This document shows, piece by piece, positions 12,067-23,900 of a stretch of 64,000 nucleotides of DNA. Position numbers and translations under genes: made by a program. The notes under the pieces are model-generated. The model was not told the origin of the DNA and did no database searches. It was given only the letters and a program-made list of their open reading frames with translations. Numbering within the stretch: position 1 is the first letter of the stretch; each line of letters opens with the position of its first letter. The DNA lies in contig JAHLJT010008756.1 of NCBI GenBank assembly GCA_031308135.1, positions 60,630,817 to 60,694,816 on the forward strand, written 5' to 3'. The stretch is from Acheta domesticus (lineage: Eukaryota > Arthropoda > Insecta > Orthoptera > Gryllidae).

Positions 12067-13440
12067 GCGAAATTCGTGGGGCCTCTTATTAATCTGGGCA
12101 CGAAGGAGGATTTGCGAGAAATTTAAAAAAGAATTTTCCTCCCATATCCAATGCAAGCTTTGCGTTTCTTTGCTAAGAGGGCTTTACGAGGAATCGATTC
12201 GCAATCTCGTCGACTCGACTTGTGCGGGAAAATAAATATTACTGGTTCGTGGAAAAGGGGTGGGTCGAGGAAGAGCCTTAAAATTGTGTTCTTTCAAAAG
12301 TGTCGTGTAATTGGAGGGAGGCTTCAATTAATCTTTAAAATGAATGAAAACCAATTGAATCCAATGTATTATATTCGTATTTTTATTATACGATTTCTCT
12401 CTGTATGTAGATTCAGATTGACTTAAAAAATAAAGTGAACATGATTTGAGAAAAATTGACAAGTCAATTTTTAATGTTACAAAGAAAGCAATCTTGTATC
12501 TTCTGAAACGGTATAATAGATCCATTTTTACTTTCTCGCTACGGAGTAGAGGGAAAGTTATGTAATGCTGCCGCGAAAAACGTTCGACAGAAAAACTCTT
12601 ATTACAGGGCCCTTACTACGAAAGAGTTTATAAATCCAGTGACTAAATTTAGAAAACAAATCCTCTAATACGTGGTGTAGCCAGAATCCTCATTTTGTGG
12701 GTCTTTGATAGCGAAAATACCTCGAGCAGTCTGTATGTCCGTCTGTGAACAACGCTACAGGCCAAACTGTTCTGTCAATTTTCTTAAAAATTGATATTCC
12801 CCAATCGATCTGGCTTAAGTTGTGACCCCTTGAATTTGATACCGATATTTTAATTTTTTGGGGGGGAGTACTTCAAATGCAGCCCCTGGGACATTTCCCA
12901 AATTTCCAAAAAATTGGCTCTATCATTTTTTATTACATTTTGTTTTTGGATAGTGTGAAGGGCGTTGAAGAGAATGGTGCAGATCTCAAGTTCGATAAAA
13001 ATTTCGATTTTTTGAAAATTGCAAACGTTCAACATATTTTCGGCACCTCCCTACAACTACAATTATGAAGATACACATTTTTCCCTTAATAAAATCAGTT
13101 CCTTAAAGATAGATTTTAAAATAAGATCCTGTACAATTGTTCGAAAATTTGAGAACTTCTTGCGTAATTGTGTGTGAAAATATGGGCGATAAAGTACGTG
13201 CTATTTCAGCAATACCACTTTACTCATAAGAATGCAAGTAAAGAAGAAATGCATACAATGCAAAGTGAAAAATGTGCTTCTAATGAGGAAAATGAGAAGA
13301 ACAAGAAGGAAAGTGGCCAAGTAGTTTTCCAAAGCGCTCCCGTGTAGAGGCGACCGCAGTCAATGAAGAAAGCAGGAACCACTCGCGAGGCATTACCGCA
13401 CAAGTCACATCTCTCAGCAAAGCTGTCATTCACGGGCTCA
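12067..13440. other. AT-rich DNA, nothing recognised
   Basis: Contains a stretch at 12660-12900 (GTCTGTATGTCCGTCTGTG and a G-run at 12862-12868) that reads like an old repeat, but I cannot place it in a family. Confidence 0.3.
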
Positions 13441-14010
13441 GAATTACCCGCAATCACGAAGCACTTCTGCGATGAATACTCCCAAACGAGCTGCCTGTTC
13501 CAGAGGCAGCGGGAAGGCGGCCATCGATGTCGATGACCCGTCCCGCCCCGCGCCTCCCACGCCGCCCCGCCCTGCCCCGCCCCGCCCAGCGCCATGTCAA
13601 AGCAACTTGTCGCACGAATTTCACGCTCGATGCGCCAAAATGGAGGCACTCCTCTGCGGCCTGGTTCCGGCGGCGCGTAGGAGGGTTGGACGGGGCGGAG
13701 GGGAAGGGGTGTGGCGGGGCGGGGAGGGGAGGGACGGGGAAATGGAGGGGAATGAACGAGGTTTGGACGGAAGAGGCGGAGCGGGATCTACACGCGAGAA
13801 AGGGAAGGGAGCAGGGGCAGGGAGGGGGCGTGGCTTGACAGGGCCGGGGCACGAGCGGGGCGAGACGGGGACGAGGGCAGGGAGGACGCGGGGCGGGGAC
13901 GGGGACGGGACGGGGTGGGGTGGGGTGGGGTGGGGTGGGGCGAGAGCATGGTGGGGGGCTGGGTAGGGGCGAGGCGGGGCCGGGGGGGGTCGTGGGCGAG
14001 GCGGGGTCGG
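13441..14010. repeat. G-rich minisatellite-like island with (TGGGG)n
   Basis: Irregular CCGCCCCGCCC / GGGGCGGGGA repeats. A clean pentamer tract of GGGGT runs at about 13911-13945. G-quadruplex potential is obvious from the G4-run spacing. The pentamer is not the common insect telomere unit TTAGG. Confidence 0.7.
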
Positions 14011-15780
14011 GGGCGTGGCGGCGGAAGCGGCGGGCAGAGGCTGCCTTGGTCGGCGGCTCCTCTGCACCGTGAAATCGGCGGCTGACCGCCGCGAGAGCCG
14101 CCGTTGCGGCGCACTCCCCCTCACCTGCGTCTCTATGTAGTTCTGGCATTCCCCACACCTCTTCCCTCGATCACGTCACCTACAGCAGATTGCTCCACTA
14201 TCGTTCAGTTTGTATTGGAAGGCGAATGTTTTACTATACGTAAAATATTGAGGGAACTTTACCTGGTAAGTAAAGATATTAATGATATCGGGTGTATTAA
14301 AAATATGGATTACGAAGACTTTCAAAAGGAAACCTGAATTAGTATTCGTTTCTTCCTCACTCAGAGTCTATATTCTATACTCTGAGAAAGAATTTTACTT
14401 CTACATTCCTGCGATTTGGGGCCAATAAGATTCTGAAATTCCAAAAGATTTCATGTATCTAAAAATTATACAAAGATAAATAAAAAATCATAAAAAGAAC
14501 AGAAATAATAGGTCTGATGAATTTAGAAGTAAAATAAACACTTTAATAGTACAATTGTCTTTAACTTCAATCACACTCGTTAATTTCCATATATTCCTCT
14601 CGTTATCTCACTTCACTTCAAGTTTCCTCCAAAAAATACTCCCAACGACGTTACTGCTTTCAGATATATCAAATAATCAAAAAGGTTGAAATTTTAGAAT
14701 TAACTACAAGCATATGCTGTGGTAAATCCAATTACTTTTAGTGATAAAATACTCTTTCTGGCATTCACAAAAATAAAAAAAATAAATGCAATAAAAAATG
14801 AAAATAATTTGTTTGAGACTGTTTCTTTTTCTTATTTTTATTTCATCGTCTGGTTTTATTTCATCGTAGATAAAATAAAAATTTCCTGTTTAAAGCATAA
14901 TAATAGTAATACATGGAACTACACGATGAAGAGATTTTATCTTCGAAATAATGACACAGAGATAAGAAAAAGTATCTTTATCGTCGTCTGTAATATTGTT
15001 TTGGTTTTAATAAATACACTTAATGAAACGTGAAGTATCTTATGCCCCATGTATTATAGTGGACAGTAGTTGGTAATACTAAGAATTGAGAGAAACAGTT
15101 AACAGAGAGGGGGAGTAGCGAAATACATAAATTGAGTTATATTGGTAAAGACAAAAAATTGAATGATACAGAATGCCAGAGCTTCTGCAACTGGACGAGA
15201 CGTAAACAATTGTAAGGAATGGGCAATGAAAACAACATTTTTCTCACGCATCTTTTCTTGTTCTCTTCTTTACCTTTTGCTGAGTGTATTTTGTTTTGGC
15301 TGAACGAAATAACAATATTATTAATAACTAACTAGCTAAAACGCTGCGATTACTTCACATAAAATTATAAACTGTTGAAAAGTTATAACCGAAAAGTTCT
15401 ACCTATGTCCTATATGGAAAATCGAATAATTTCAAAAATATGGTTAATTGTCTTTCTTATTTGCCAGAACAAATTACATGAGGGAGATTTTCAAATTCTG
15501 CAACAATACAATCGTTATTCACTACAAACATAGAATTAAACAAGTTTCTGAACATGTAATTGACTTGTTCGATATTGACTTATTCGATATTGTATAATAT
15601 ACAGTAAGTAAACTACATTAAAATCAATCATTTCAAAATCAATAGGCTGCAATTATTTGCTTTTAATAGCCACGATCAACATGTGCAAATATGTAGTCTT
15701 GTTTCTATAGGTTAACGTCTTAAAAAATATCGACAGCTTAATAATAATCTTTGTTGCAACCTCATTATTCTTCTTTGAAA
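14011..15780. other. Mostly AT-rich DNA, no gene seen
   Basis: A GC-rich shoulder to about 14120, then AT-rich. The frame at 14719-15033 is A/T-biased with no domain. Confidence 0.35.
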
Positions 15781-17440
15781 GCAAAACAACTCGCAATATT
15801 ACCACCCATTTTCAGACGCTCCGCGGCAGAAATCGACAACCGACAGCCCGTACCGAAGCCGACGGGCAGGAAACGCACCCTGAAAATTGAAAAACGCCGA
15901 AAGAGACCTCGGAAAATGGCAAAAAAGAGAAGCACGAATGACTCGCGGGGAAGAAGAAGAAAAAAAGGCTGGAATCTTTGGCAGCCTCAGCCCAGCGAGA
16001 GCTTCGCCAGAATTTTCGGACCGAAATCATATTGCGTACTCTCACTTCAAAGGCCGCGTTACGGGTTCTTTGAGGGGCTGATGTATTGATAACTAAAGGC
16101 ATTTCGGCGGAACCTGTCGTTTCTTCCAGTGATCCCGACGAGATCAAATAACACAGAAGCAAAACCCGCCTTTCGACGCGGCTGGGCGGAGGCCGCGGAG
16201 CTGAATGGGGAGGCGCGAGCAAAGAGACGGCATCCATTTTTATTTTAAGCCCTCAACCAACCGCAGAGTGAATCGCCGGGAAAGCTGATATCTTCTCCGT
16301 GTCATCTTTGTGCCGAAAGTATCTTGTTCACTGTGTTTGTGCGAACGCATGTCAGAATACAGAACGTTCTGTGTTCGTGTTGAGTTTTCATGCCGTGTTT
16401 TAGAAAACATAAATACCTGTACTGTACTTCCGTCCATAGTAAAACATTACATAAAATGTAAACTGCACGACAGACAATTTTCCTAAAATTTACATGTATC
16501 TTATCAATATCTTATCAAATAATTCTTAAGAAAAATAAATGGTGCTCATTTTTTACAAAAAATTAAATGGTTGTATAGCGACAAATCTTCAGCTTCGTGT
16601 TGTTTCAGTATAATGTGATATCCAACCGATATTTGTCATAGGTAATACGAGCGCTTTTGTATTGTCGATAAATCCCCGATTCACGAAACGAGGAGGGGAT
16701 TTAGCTGAGAATTTCCAAAGCATGAGTGATATTTAATACGACTATTCCACGAAATGAAATTACGTTCACCAGAGTTCCAAAATGCGCCATATATTGGAAA
16801 TAACTGAATGCATGTTAAAACCAAGAGATTATGTTAGAGTCCATGCGCGGTTTATCGCACATCACCACAGCGATCGATACATGTCGTCTCCTAAGATAGA
16901 TGAGTCGCAGCTTATGTTGAGTTTTCATGAAGGGCCAGAAGGAACAACGGTAAGACAAATAGGATAGAAAAAGCGATACATTTTTTAAGATACATCGCCT
17001 GATTGCAGCATTTTTTATGTATAGTTAAACACTATTGTTTTTAATTTCACGAGTGGAATAATCAACAAAAGGAATGTTCCTTTAATAGCAATTTACTAAG
17101 AATTGATTGCAGTAATGTTTGCTCAGGACAAATTGTTTTAAATAATCGAATTATATTTTAGAAAGAAGAATAACAGGAAAGTACGTCTTAAAATTGCTTC
17201 TCACACTAAGATTTTGGGCTAATGTTATTTTGAAACCAACACTATATGCAGCGACGTGAACTTTTAAAGCTCAAACATTATCAAGTAATTATTGGCATTC
17301 AATTCTCTACCTATGTGCTAGGTGAAAGCTATTCCCCAATTATTTTTTACTTTGATTAAAGTGATGCTTACATTAGCTGGTTTCGTCAATCGCAGTTCCA
17401 GTGATTCATCAATACAGCAACGTCTGTAACCCATTTTGGA
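15781..17440. other. Mixed composition, no gene seen
   Basis: 15800-16260 is moderately GC-rich with basic-residue-rich frames. 16260-17440 is AT-rich. No recognisable family. Confidence 0.3.
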
Positions 17441-17860
17441 TGCTGCACTCAAAATCCTCGAGGCCAAATCTACTCGGGTAATTCGGCCTCCCTGCTCCCC
17501 GCACTCCGGGCCTCTCTTCCGTTCCGGCCCGCGATTGCGCCATCAAATCGCATCGCCCCGTCGATGGCCTTGCGTAATTCAGGCCGCCATTTTCTTGCGG
17601 ATGATGGCCGAATTAATTTCGCAGCCGCCCGCGCGCGCGCGCGCGACGAGGGCCTGCGGCGGCGGAGGCCGCGGCGCGCGGAGCCAAGTGGAGCGGAGTG
17701 GAGCGGGACAGGCCGATCGCCCGCGGCGCCGCCCGCCGCCCGTCGCCCGGCGGCCGATGCACTTTTAATTCTCATCGCCTTTTAATCCGCCCATCTGTAT
17801 TCAACGCGCCCCGAGCTGAACCTGCGGCGCGATGGGGAGAGGGCGTGGCAAGGCGAGGAG
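17441..17860. other. CpG island with a (GC)n tract
   Basis: CpG-dense. A (CG)n alternating tract lies at about 17630-17645 (potential Z-DNA), preceded by GATGGCCGAATTAATTTCGC near 17604-17621. Frames on both strands are composition-driven. Confidence 0.55.
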
Positions 17861-18525
17861 TGCCGTGGCGAGGCAGGGTTTGGCGTGATGTGGTGAGGCG
17901 TAGTAGGCGTAGTGAGACGTGGTGTGGCGTGGCGTAGCGTGGCACGGCATGACGAGGCATGGTGTGGGGTGATATGGTGTGGTGTGTGGCGTGTGGCGGG
18001 GGGGCGGGGGACATGGTGTGTGTGGCGTGGGGCGGGGGACGTGTGTGGTGTGGGGCATGGTGTGTGTGGCGTGGGTGGGGGCGTGATGTGTGATGTGGTG
18101 TGGGGCGTGGTATGTGGTGTGGTGTGAGGCGTGGTATGTCGTGTGGTCTGGGGCGTGGTATGTCGTGTGGTGTGAGGCGTGGTATGTGGTGTGGTGTGGG
18201 GCGTGGTATGGGGCGTGGTGTGTGGCGTGGTGTAGTGTGGTGTGAGGCGTGGTGTGTAGTGTGATGTCGTGTGAGGCGTGGTGTGTGGCGTGGTGTAGTG
18301 TGGTGTGAGGCGTGGTGTGTGGTGTGGGGCGTGGTGTGGTGTAGGGTGTGGAGCATGGTGTGTGGCGTGGGGCGTGGTGTGGTGTAGGGTGTGGAGCGTG
18401 GTGTGTAGGGTGTGGGGTGGGGTGTGTGGTGTGGTGTGGTGTGGCGTGGCGTGGCGAGGCGTGATGTGGCAAGGTTTGGCGTGGTGTGGCGTGGCGTGGC
18501 GTGGTGTGGCGTGGCGTGCACATAC
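17861..18525. repeat. GT/GC-rich degenerate minisatellite (GTGGYGTG units)
   Basis: Built from GTGGTGTG, GGCGTGG and GTATGTCG-type words with higher-order duplication: GGCGTGGTATGTCGTGTGG occurs twice (about 18127-18175) and GTGTAGTGTGGTGTGAGGCG twice (about 18230 and 18294). The minus strand gives His/Thr/Pro-rich frames with no biological support. Confidence 0.9.
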
Positions 18526-19178
18526 GCATAGCGCAGGCCTCCAGAGGCGTGTACGTGTCCCTTGGCACGCACGCGGTCCCGTCCTGTGGATGGCTCCGAG
18601 TGCCTGCGGCCGCGTGTGGAGTGGTAATGTTTTAACGAAGCTTCCTGCGGTTGGGCGAATGGCTATATAGCGCATCGGGATGATTGCAACTCGGTTCAAT
18701 CATTCCGAATCGTCACACATATGGGGAGAATGATGGGTAGTGGTATTTAGAAAAAAGAATGAAGAGAGCTAGTAATGAGCAATACAGTAATGGATTCCAC
18801 TCGAATAACGTTTTTTTAATATGTTATTCGTGACCAGCAAGTAAATAGATGTTCCAGATTTCACCGGAATTTATAGGAGTAGTAATCTTTAAAAAAACTG
18901 TATTATTGACAGCAACTCAAGTAACTTTCATAAATAATAATTGAAATTTCAATGCAGAGAAATAACTGATTTGTAACATTGCAGAACGAAACGAACTCTA
19001 CAAAATATGTCAGTAACAATTAAAAGTGCAGCAATATACACAGTACAACGTAATACAAAAGTGAGTGAGCAGATCCGGTAAACACTACATGAAATAAAAA
19101 CGTAATATATTAATTAAGTAAAAGTCACAAAAGCAATTAATTTTTCACAAATCTACATGATTATTTCCGTTGATAGGA
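18526..19178. other. No gene seen
   Basis: AT-rich after 18700. A hairpin (CGAATAACG to GTTATTCG, about 18799-18831) is visible but has no evident role. Confidence 0.35.
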
Positions 19179-19181
19179 TAA

Positions 19182-19954
19182 GGGCCGGTTTCACCAATGC
19201 TTGTTAACACGCTAACCGGATGTTAGGAGATTTTAACGGCCCGTTGGAGAAAATACGTGTTTCACCAAACTTTAACGCCTGTTAACTTTCCGTTAAAGTT
19301 AACGCGTGATATCTGCTCCGTTAGCAGCAGTTAACGCTCGGTTAGTGGGCAGCGCATCGGAAATATTGGGTTTCAGTTTCATCGGGCATCGCAGTTTCAG
19401 GAAAATGGAAAGAGCTTTGCAGTATGTACTGGAAGACGACGAATTGGAAAGCCGGGAAATGCCGTCTGTGCGTCCACGTGTTTTCAGGGAAAGAAGAAAT
19501 TATTTTTATATTTATTTTTAGCACCATCCGTTTTTCTGCTCGTAATAATCTTATATTTGTGGAGCAAGTCTACAAGAATTTAATTTTCTTCTGCCGAGAA
19601 ATTGGCGGATCTGCTTCTTTTTGACATGGCAAATTATAACCCACAAAACAACAAAACTTGTACAAGCACCACAATTGTCCACAATAGAATGGCAGAGAAT
19701 GTGTATACTGGTGTATACTGTGTTTTGTTTCTTTATTCTCTGTCTATTGAGAGCTCATTCTCCACAGAGTTTCCAGTTCAAGGCCTTCTAAAAGCAAATA
19801 TTCATGCATTTTGTACACCCATTAAAGTTAACTGGCGATTAGCTAACAGAAGCCGTGGAAACGTTGGTGAAACGGAACAAATCTTAACGGGGAAGTTAAT
19901 TTTAACGGCTCGTTTACTAACGTCACGTTAGGTGTATGTTGGTGAAACCGGCCC
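19182..19954. mobile_element. PIF/Harbinger-type DNA transposon, non-autonomous (773 bp)
   Basis: Perfect 16-bp terminal inverted repeats GGGCCGGTTTCACCAA (19182-19197) and TTGGTGAAACCGGCCC (19939-19954), flanked by TAA at 19179-19181 and 19955-19957. The TAA (TWA) target duplication and GGGCC-starting termini are hallmarks of PIF/Harbinger. The inverted similarity extends imperfectly for about 140 bp at each end, and GTTTCACCAA is repeated internally near 19259-19269 and, inverted, near 19866-19876. A short piece of transposase-like reading frame remains inside, so this looks like a deletion derivative of an autonomous copy. Confidence 0.88.
19405..19521 (+). pseudogene. Truncated Harbinger transposase N-terminus
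   Basis: A 38-codon stretch starting MERALQYVLEDDELE and containing PRVFRERRN, followed by a stop. Insect HARBI1-like transposases often begin with an acidic stretch leading to a [P/R]R[V]FR[x]R motif, and the position inside a Harbinger TIR pair supports this. The DDE catalytic domain (the usual protein is several hundred residues) is missing, so it cannot be functional. Resemblance is judged from memory. Confidence 0.5.
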
Positions 19955-19957
19955 TAA

Positions 19958-21365
19958 GTCAGTAAGAAAAACCAAACATCTTCAAGGTTGCGAAATGACG
20001 CTCTATTTGCCACTAACTAAAGATATCAAGAAAAATAAGAAATTTAATGTTACGTCTCAGAATAGTATAATTTCCATTTCTCTAGTGAAATTAAATAATG
20101 ATACTAATACTAGTTAATGAAGTAATGATAATAATAATAATAATAATAATAATAAATCAATACGTTTAATATGAAATCTACAGGGATGACGATACAGCAT
20201 ATTTTAAGGTTTAGAAACAATAGTGTTACCGATTAAATTGCTTTTCGTGTTTAAATTTGGCGCCCGACCTTATAGCGCCGATTTTATGCCCTTCTTAGGT
20301 AATCGAATCTAATCACGTGCGTTTTTTATTCTCGTGCGTTTGAAATAGGTTCTGCACGACTTTGGAGTACCTTTCAAAATGGTCGCTTGACAACGCAAGG
20401 CAAGAAGTTCTCAGAATATTCAAAAACACATGTTTCGTTACTTCGCCATCAGATCGTAACATGGAGTTCCAATTGTGAAGTTAAATTCCAAGGAAGCTTG
20501 GATAAGTCACAGATTCCCGAAAGTTTGATTCCGTCCGTTTCTCAAGCGTTTGTTGGAAAAGGGAAATGAAGCGATATGGTTTAAGAACCGCATCTTTCCC
20601 ATTGGTAAGCAATATTTCACAACCTCATCATTTATTTGTGTGAGTGCGTTCAACGTCAAACACAGTGATGTGTTTGTTTTCTGGCCTATTTATGATTACT
20701 GCGCGAAGAAGACAATAATGGTTTGAGTGTGGCTGTCTTAAACGGAATCATAAACTCAAATAATAAATAAACGATGGACAGATGGTTTCTGAGCTTTTTA
20801 TTAACGTTATATAGAGCCTAAGGCAATATTTGAATACCTTACTATGATGATAATATTTCTAATTGCATTAAGGTGCTCTCTGCCTAGAGGTTGTGTTGTT
20901 ATAGTGCAAGATAAAACAGAGCCTCCATATGTGAACTTTTCCTCATCACTTTGTCTTCAAAATGCTCTCAAAACGTATCATATTGTTTCGGAACCATAAC
21001 AACCGAGCTAAGGACCTCGCCCGTTCTTTCCTTTTCCAAACTGTTCCAATTTAATATCTTAGGGCCTGATGTTGGACAGATTTTGCGTTCCCTTAAGTTC
21101 CATTTCCCCATAAAGAAGAAAATCTTCATTAGTACTGCGAATAAACGGGTGTTGGCCAAGGCCCAAACTCTGCTGTAGAGGAATCGATAATAGATGAGCA
21201 GCTTTTGCTGCCACTAGAAACAAATTGTTGACTCGCAACACAGCCATTTGGAAGCAATAATTTGCGTATAGATACAGATCAAGAGAAGTTCGAAGGGTAA
21301 GAATGATGATAATGATGATTTCGCAAACTATCCCAACTCCCAATCCTTTCCTCACTCTCCGGAGC
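19958..21365. other. AT-rich DNA, no gene seen
   Basis: Contains a (TAA)n tract at about 20126-20155. Frames at 20387-20569 and 20951-21178 have no recognisable domain. Confidence 0.35.
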
Positions 21366-21620
21366 TACAGGTGGATTCGATGACAGCCGTCTTGCCCACT
21401 TCCCGTGCCCTCCCCTCCACATCCCCACCCCCCGCCGCTCCCCGCCATGCTTCCCAACCCCTCAGCTGCCGCACGCGGCGCGCAGTGCGTCAAAGAGAAT
21501 CCTCCTCGCGGGTCACGGAAGAAACAAAACCTCGTTCCGCGCCGCTTCGTTGCCCTTAAAGGAGCGCGGGATCAAGGCGGAGCCCGCTCTATTTTTCCCC
21601 GTCGCGGGAACTTAAGGGCT
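21366..21620. other. Short GC-rich island
   Basis: CpG-rich with C-rich 5' part; includes CCCTTAAAGGAGCGCGGG near 21552-21570. No gene recognised. Confidence 0.4.
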
Positions 21621-22790
21621 TTAGAACTTGTTTCCACTTAATTTATGTATTGGGGAAACTTGGAGGAATTAATACTTAATTAACGGGTCGTGTCGTCCCA
21701 CTTAATCTCGGACGATACTGCGCTACAAGAGAGGGACGAGGGAATGGGTGAGAGAGGGGTCGTCGGGGAAGGGGGCGATGGTGGAACAACGAAGGGCCAA
21801 TGATGAGACTTCGGGAAAACCTTCTGGAACTTTGCTTGTAGATAGTTTGTTTCAAGAAACCTCACCGGATCTAAAAAGAGTGGACTTATTGAAATTGTTT
21901 GGAACTGATGAGTGGACTGGAATGATTGAGAACATGTGAAATTACTATCACAACTGAGAAAAATGTATTTAAACGTCTACGTATTTTTACGCATTTTATT
22001 TTAAAATCTTGTTATAAAACAGCGGAAGAGAATATAGTTGATTTTCGCTTGCAATCTACAATGTTCGCAAACTTGAAAAATTTTTCTTATATGACTATTT
22101 TTATAATTTTACTAATTTAAAAATTGTTCAATTCCAATACATGAATTTTACAGGGTCACTAAAATAATATAAAATAGAAGTTATGGATAACAATGTAATT
22201 TTATGTTTATTACTTATTCACGAACGTATGTAATTTACATATATATCATTCATTCCTTGTTGTCCTGTGTTTTTTTATTTCAATCATTAACTTAAAAACA
22301 TTTTTATTTTTAAATTGGTTCTCATCACCAATGCATTAATATCTCATAGAATTGTAATTGTACTCTCGAAGAAAACATGTACTTTGTTGAACAACTTTAA
22401 AATATTTGAGTGGTTTGTTCGACATGCATACACGTAGTACTCGCATAAACTCAATAAAGTTACCTTATTTGACTACTGATGGTTATTTACTTTTCTTTAA
22501 TTATAACAGACTTATGCATCAATAATGCAACAATTTATTCAAAATTCAACAATTCCATCAACTGGTTTTTTATATCACTCTCTCTTTCCCTTTCTCTGTG
22601 TCCCATTCTTCTTTTTTAATATTTCGTTTATAAATGTATATTTTGCATTACAAGTTTTCAACAGATTCTCCGACTCGGAAGTCATTATCTTAACTTTAGT
22701 TTGTCGTATTCTTAAACTTTTCTCCTTTCTCTCTGTAAGCCTTCTCCCCGGCTCGCTTTTTCCAAGTGCAGTTATCTCGACATTTCCACT
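21621..22790. other. AT-rich DNA, no gene seen
   Basis: No recognisable domain, RNA or repeat. Confidence 0.35.
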
Positions 22791-23480
22791 CGCAGTTTTT
22801 CCCCCTGCCGCTCAGAATAAACAAGGGCGGCGGACGATCCGCGGCCCCGCAAAACAGAGCGCCATTAATCCTCCGCGCCGTACGTTTTGCGGGAACAGTC
22901 ACGAGCAACTGCCGACCCATGTTCCGCGCCGCGCCGCGCCGCGCCGGGCGAAGAGGATTGACTTCCTGAGAAGTGTCCTTCGGGCACGGCTCGGCGCGGC
23001 GGAGAGCGGCGGGGAGCGGCCGGGTGCGGCGGGGAGCGGCGGGGAGCGGTGGGGAGCGGCGGGGAGCGGCGGGGAGCGGCGGGGAGCGGCGGGGTGGAGA
23101 GCGAGGCGAGGAGCGGCGGGGCGGAGAGCGATGCGAAGAGCGGCGGGGAGAGGCGTGGGCGGCGTGGCGGGGCGGAGAGCGAAGGGAAGCGGCGGGGAGC
23201 GGCGTGGCGGGGCGGAGAGCAAGGCGAGGAGCGGCAGGGAGCGGCAGGGAGCGACGGGGAGCGGCGGGGAGCGACGGGGAGCGGCGGGGAGCGGCGGGAA
23301 GCAGCGTGGCGGGACGTAGAGCGAGGCGAGGAGCGGCGGGAAGCGGCGGGGAGCGGCGTGGCGGGGCGGAGAGCGAGGCGAGGAGCGGCGGGGAGTGGCG
23401 GGGCGGGGCGGAGTGCGAGGCGGGGCCCGAGGCGGGAAGGAGTATGGAGAGGGGGCAAGTCGGGGCGCGTCTAGGAGAGG
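22791..23480. repeat. GC-rich island with 10-bp GAGCGGCGGG minisatellite
   Basis: After a CpG-rich lead containing GCGCCATTAATCCTCCGCG (22861-22879), decamers GGGGAGCGGC repeat from about 22999 to 23095. They continue in a looser pattern with GGCGGAGAGCGAGGCGAGG blocks to about 23410. All six frames are open over long spans, giving Arg/Gly or Pro/Ser-rich artefact proteins. Confidence 0.88.
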
Positions 23481-23900
23481 AGTAAAACCAGGCGATAAGA
23501 GCGGAGCAAACGTTAAGAGGCGGGGAGAGGCACGGGGTAAAGGAGGACATGGGGGTGAGACAGTGAGCTAGGGATGTGGTGGTGTGAGACGGGGTCTAAG
23601 GAAAGTGTGAGGCAAAGAGAAGTGAAGCAGGGAGTTGTCAGCGGGGAGCGAGGGATGAGGAAAGGAAGAGTGAGGCTTGGAGGGGGAGATAAAGAGGGAG
23701 GAGGCGGAGAGGAGTGGGGGGAGAGGTAAGGTGTGGAGGGGTGAGGCGCGGAAAGATGAGACGAAGAATGGTGAAGATGAGACGAAGAATGGGAGGGATG
23801 CGGCGTGGAGGGGTTAGGCGGGGAAGGGTGTAGCAGAGAGGGGTAAGGCGGGGAGAAGCGAGTTGGGGAATGCCGTGACGGGCAAGAGCGAGGAAAGTCT
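23481..23900. other. Purine-rich tract
   Basis: G/A-rich on + with GAGGGGTGAGGCG and GATGAGACGAAGAATGG repeated loosely (the latter twice, 23755-23795). Polypurine tracts of this length can form H-DNA. No gene. Confidence 0.6.

Noticed and set aside
13911..13945. Telomere-like (GGGGT)n
   Set aside because: Short, internal, in a G-rich island, and not the insect TTAGG unit.
17772..18699. His/Thr/Pro-rich frames of 255-305 codons on the minus strand
   Set aside because: All three phases are open over the GTGGYGTG array; simple-sequence artefact.
18799..18831. Hairpin resembling a bacterial terminator
   Set aside because: Eukaryotic AT-rich DNA without a gene upstream; no functional reading.
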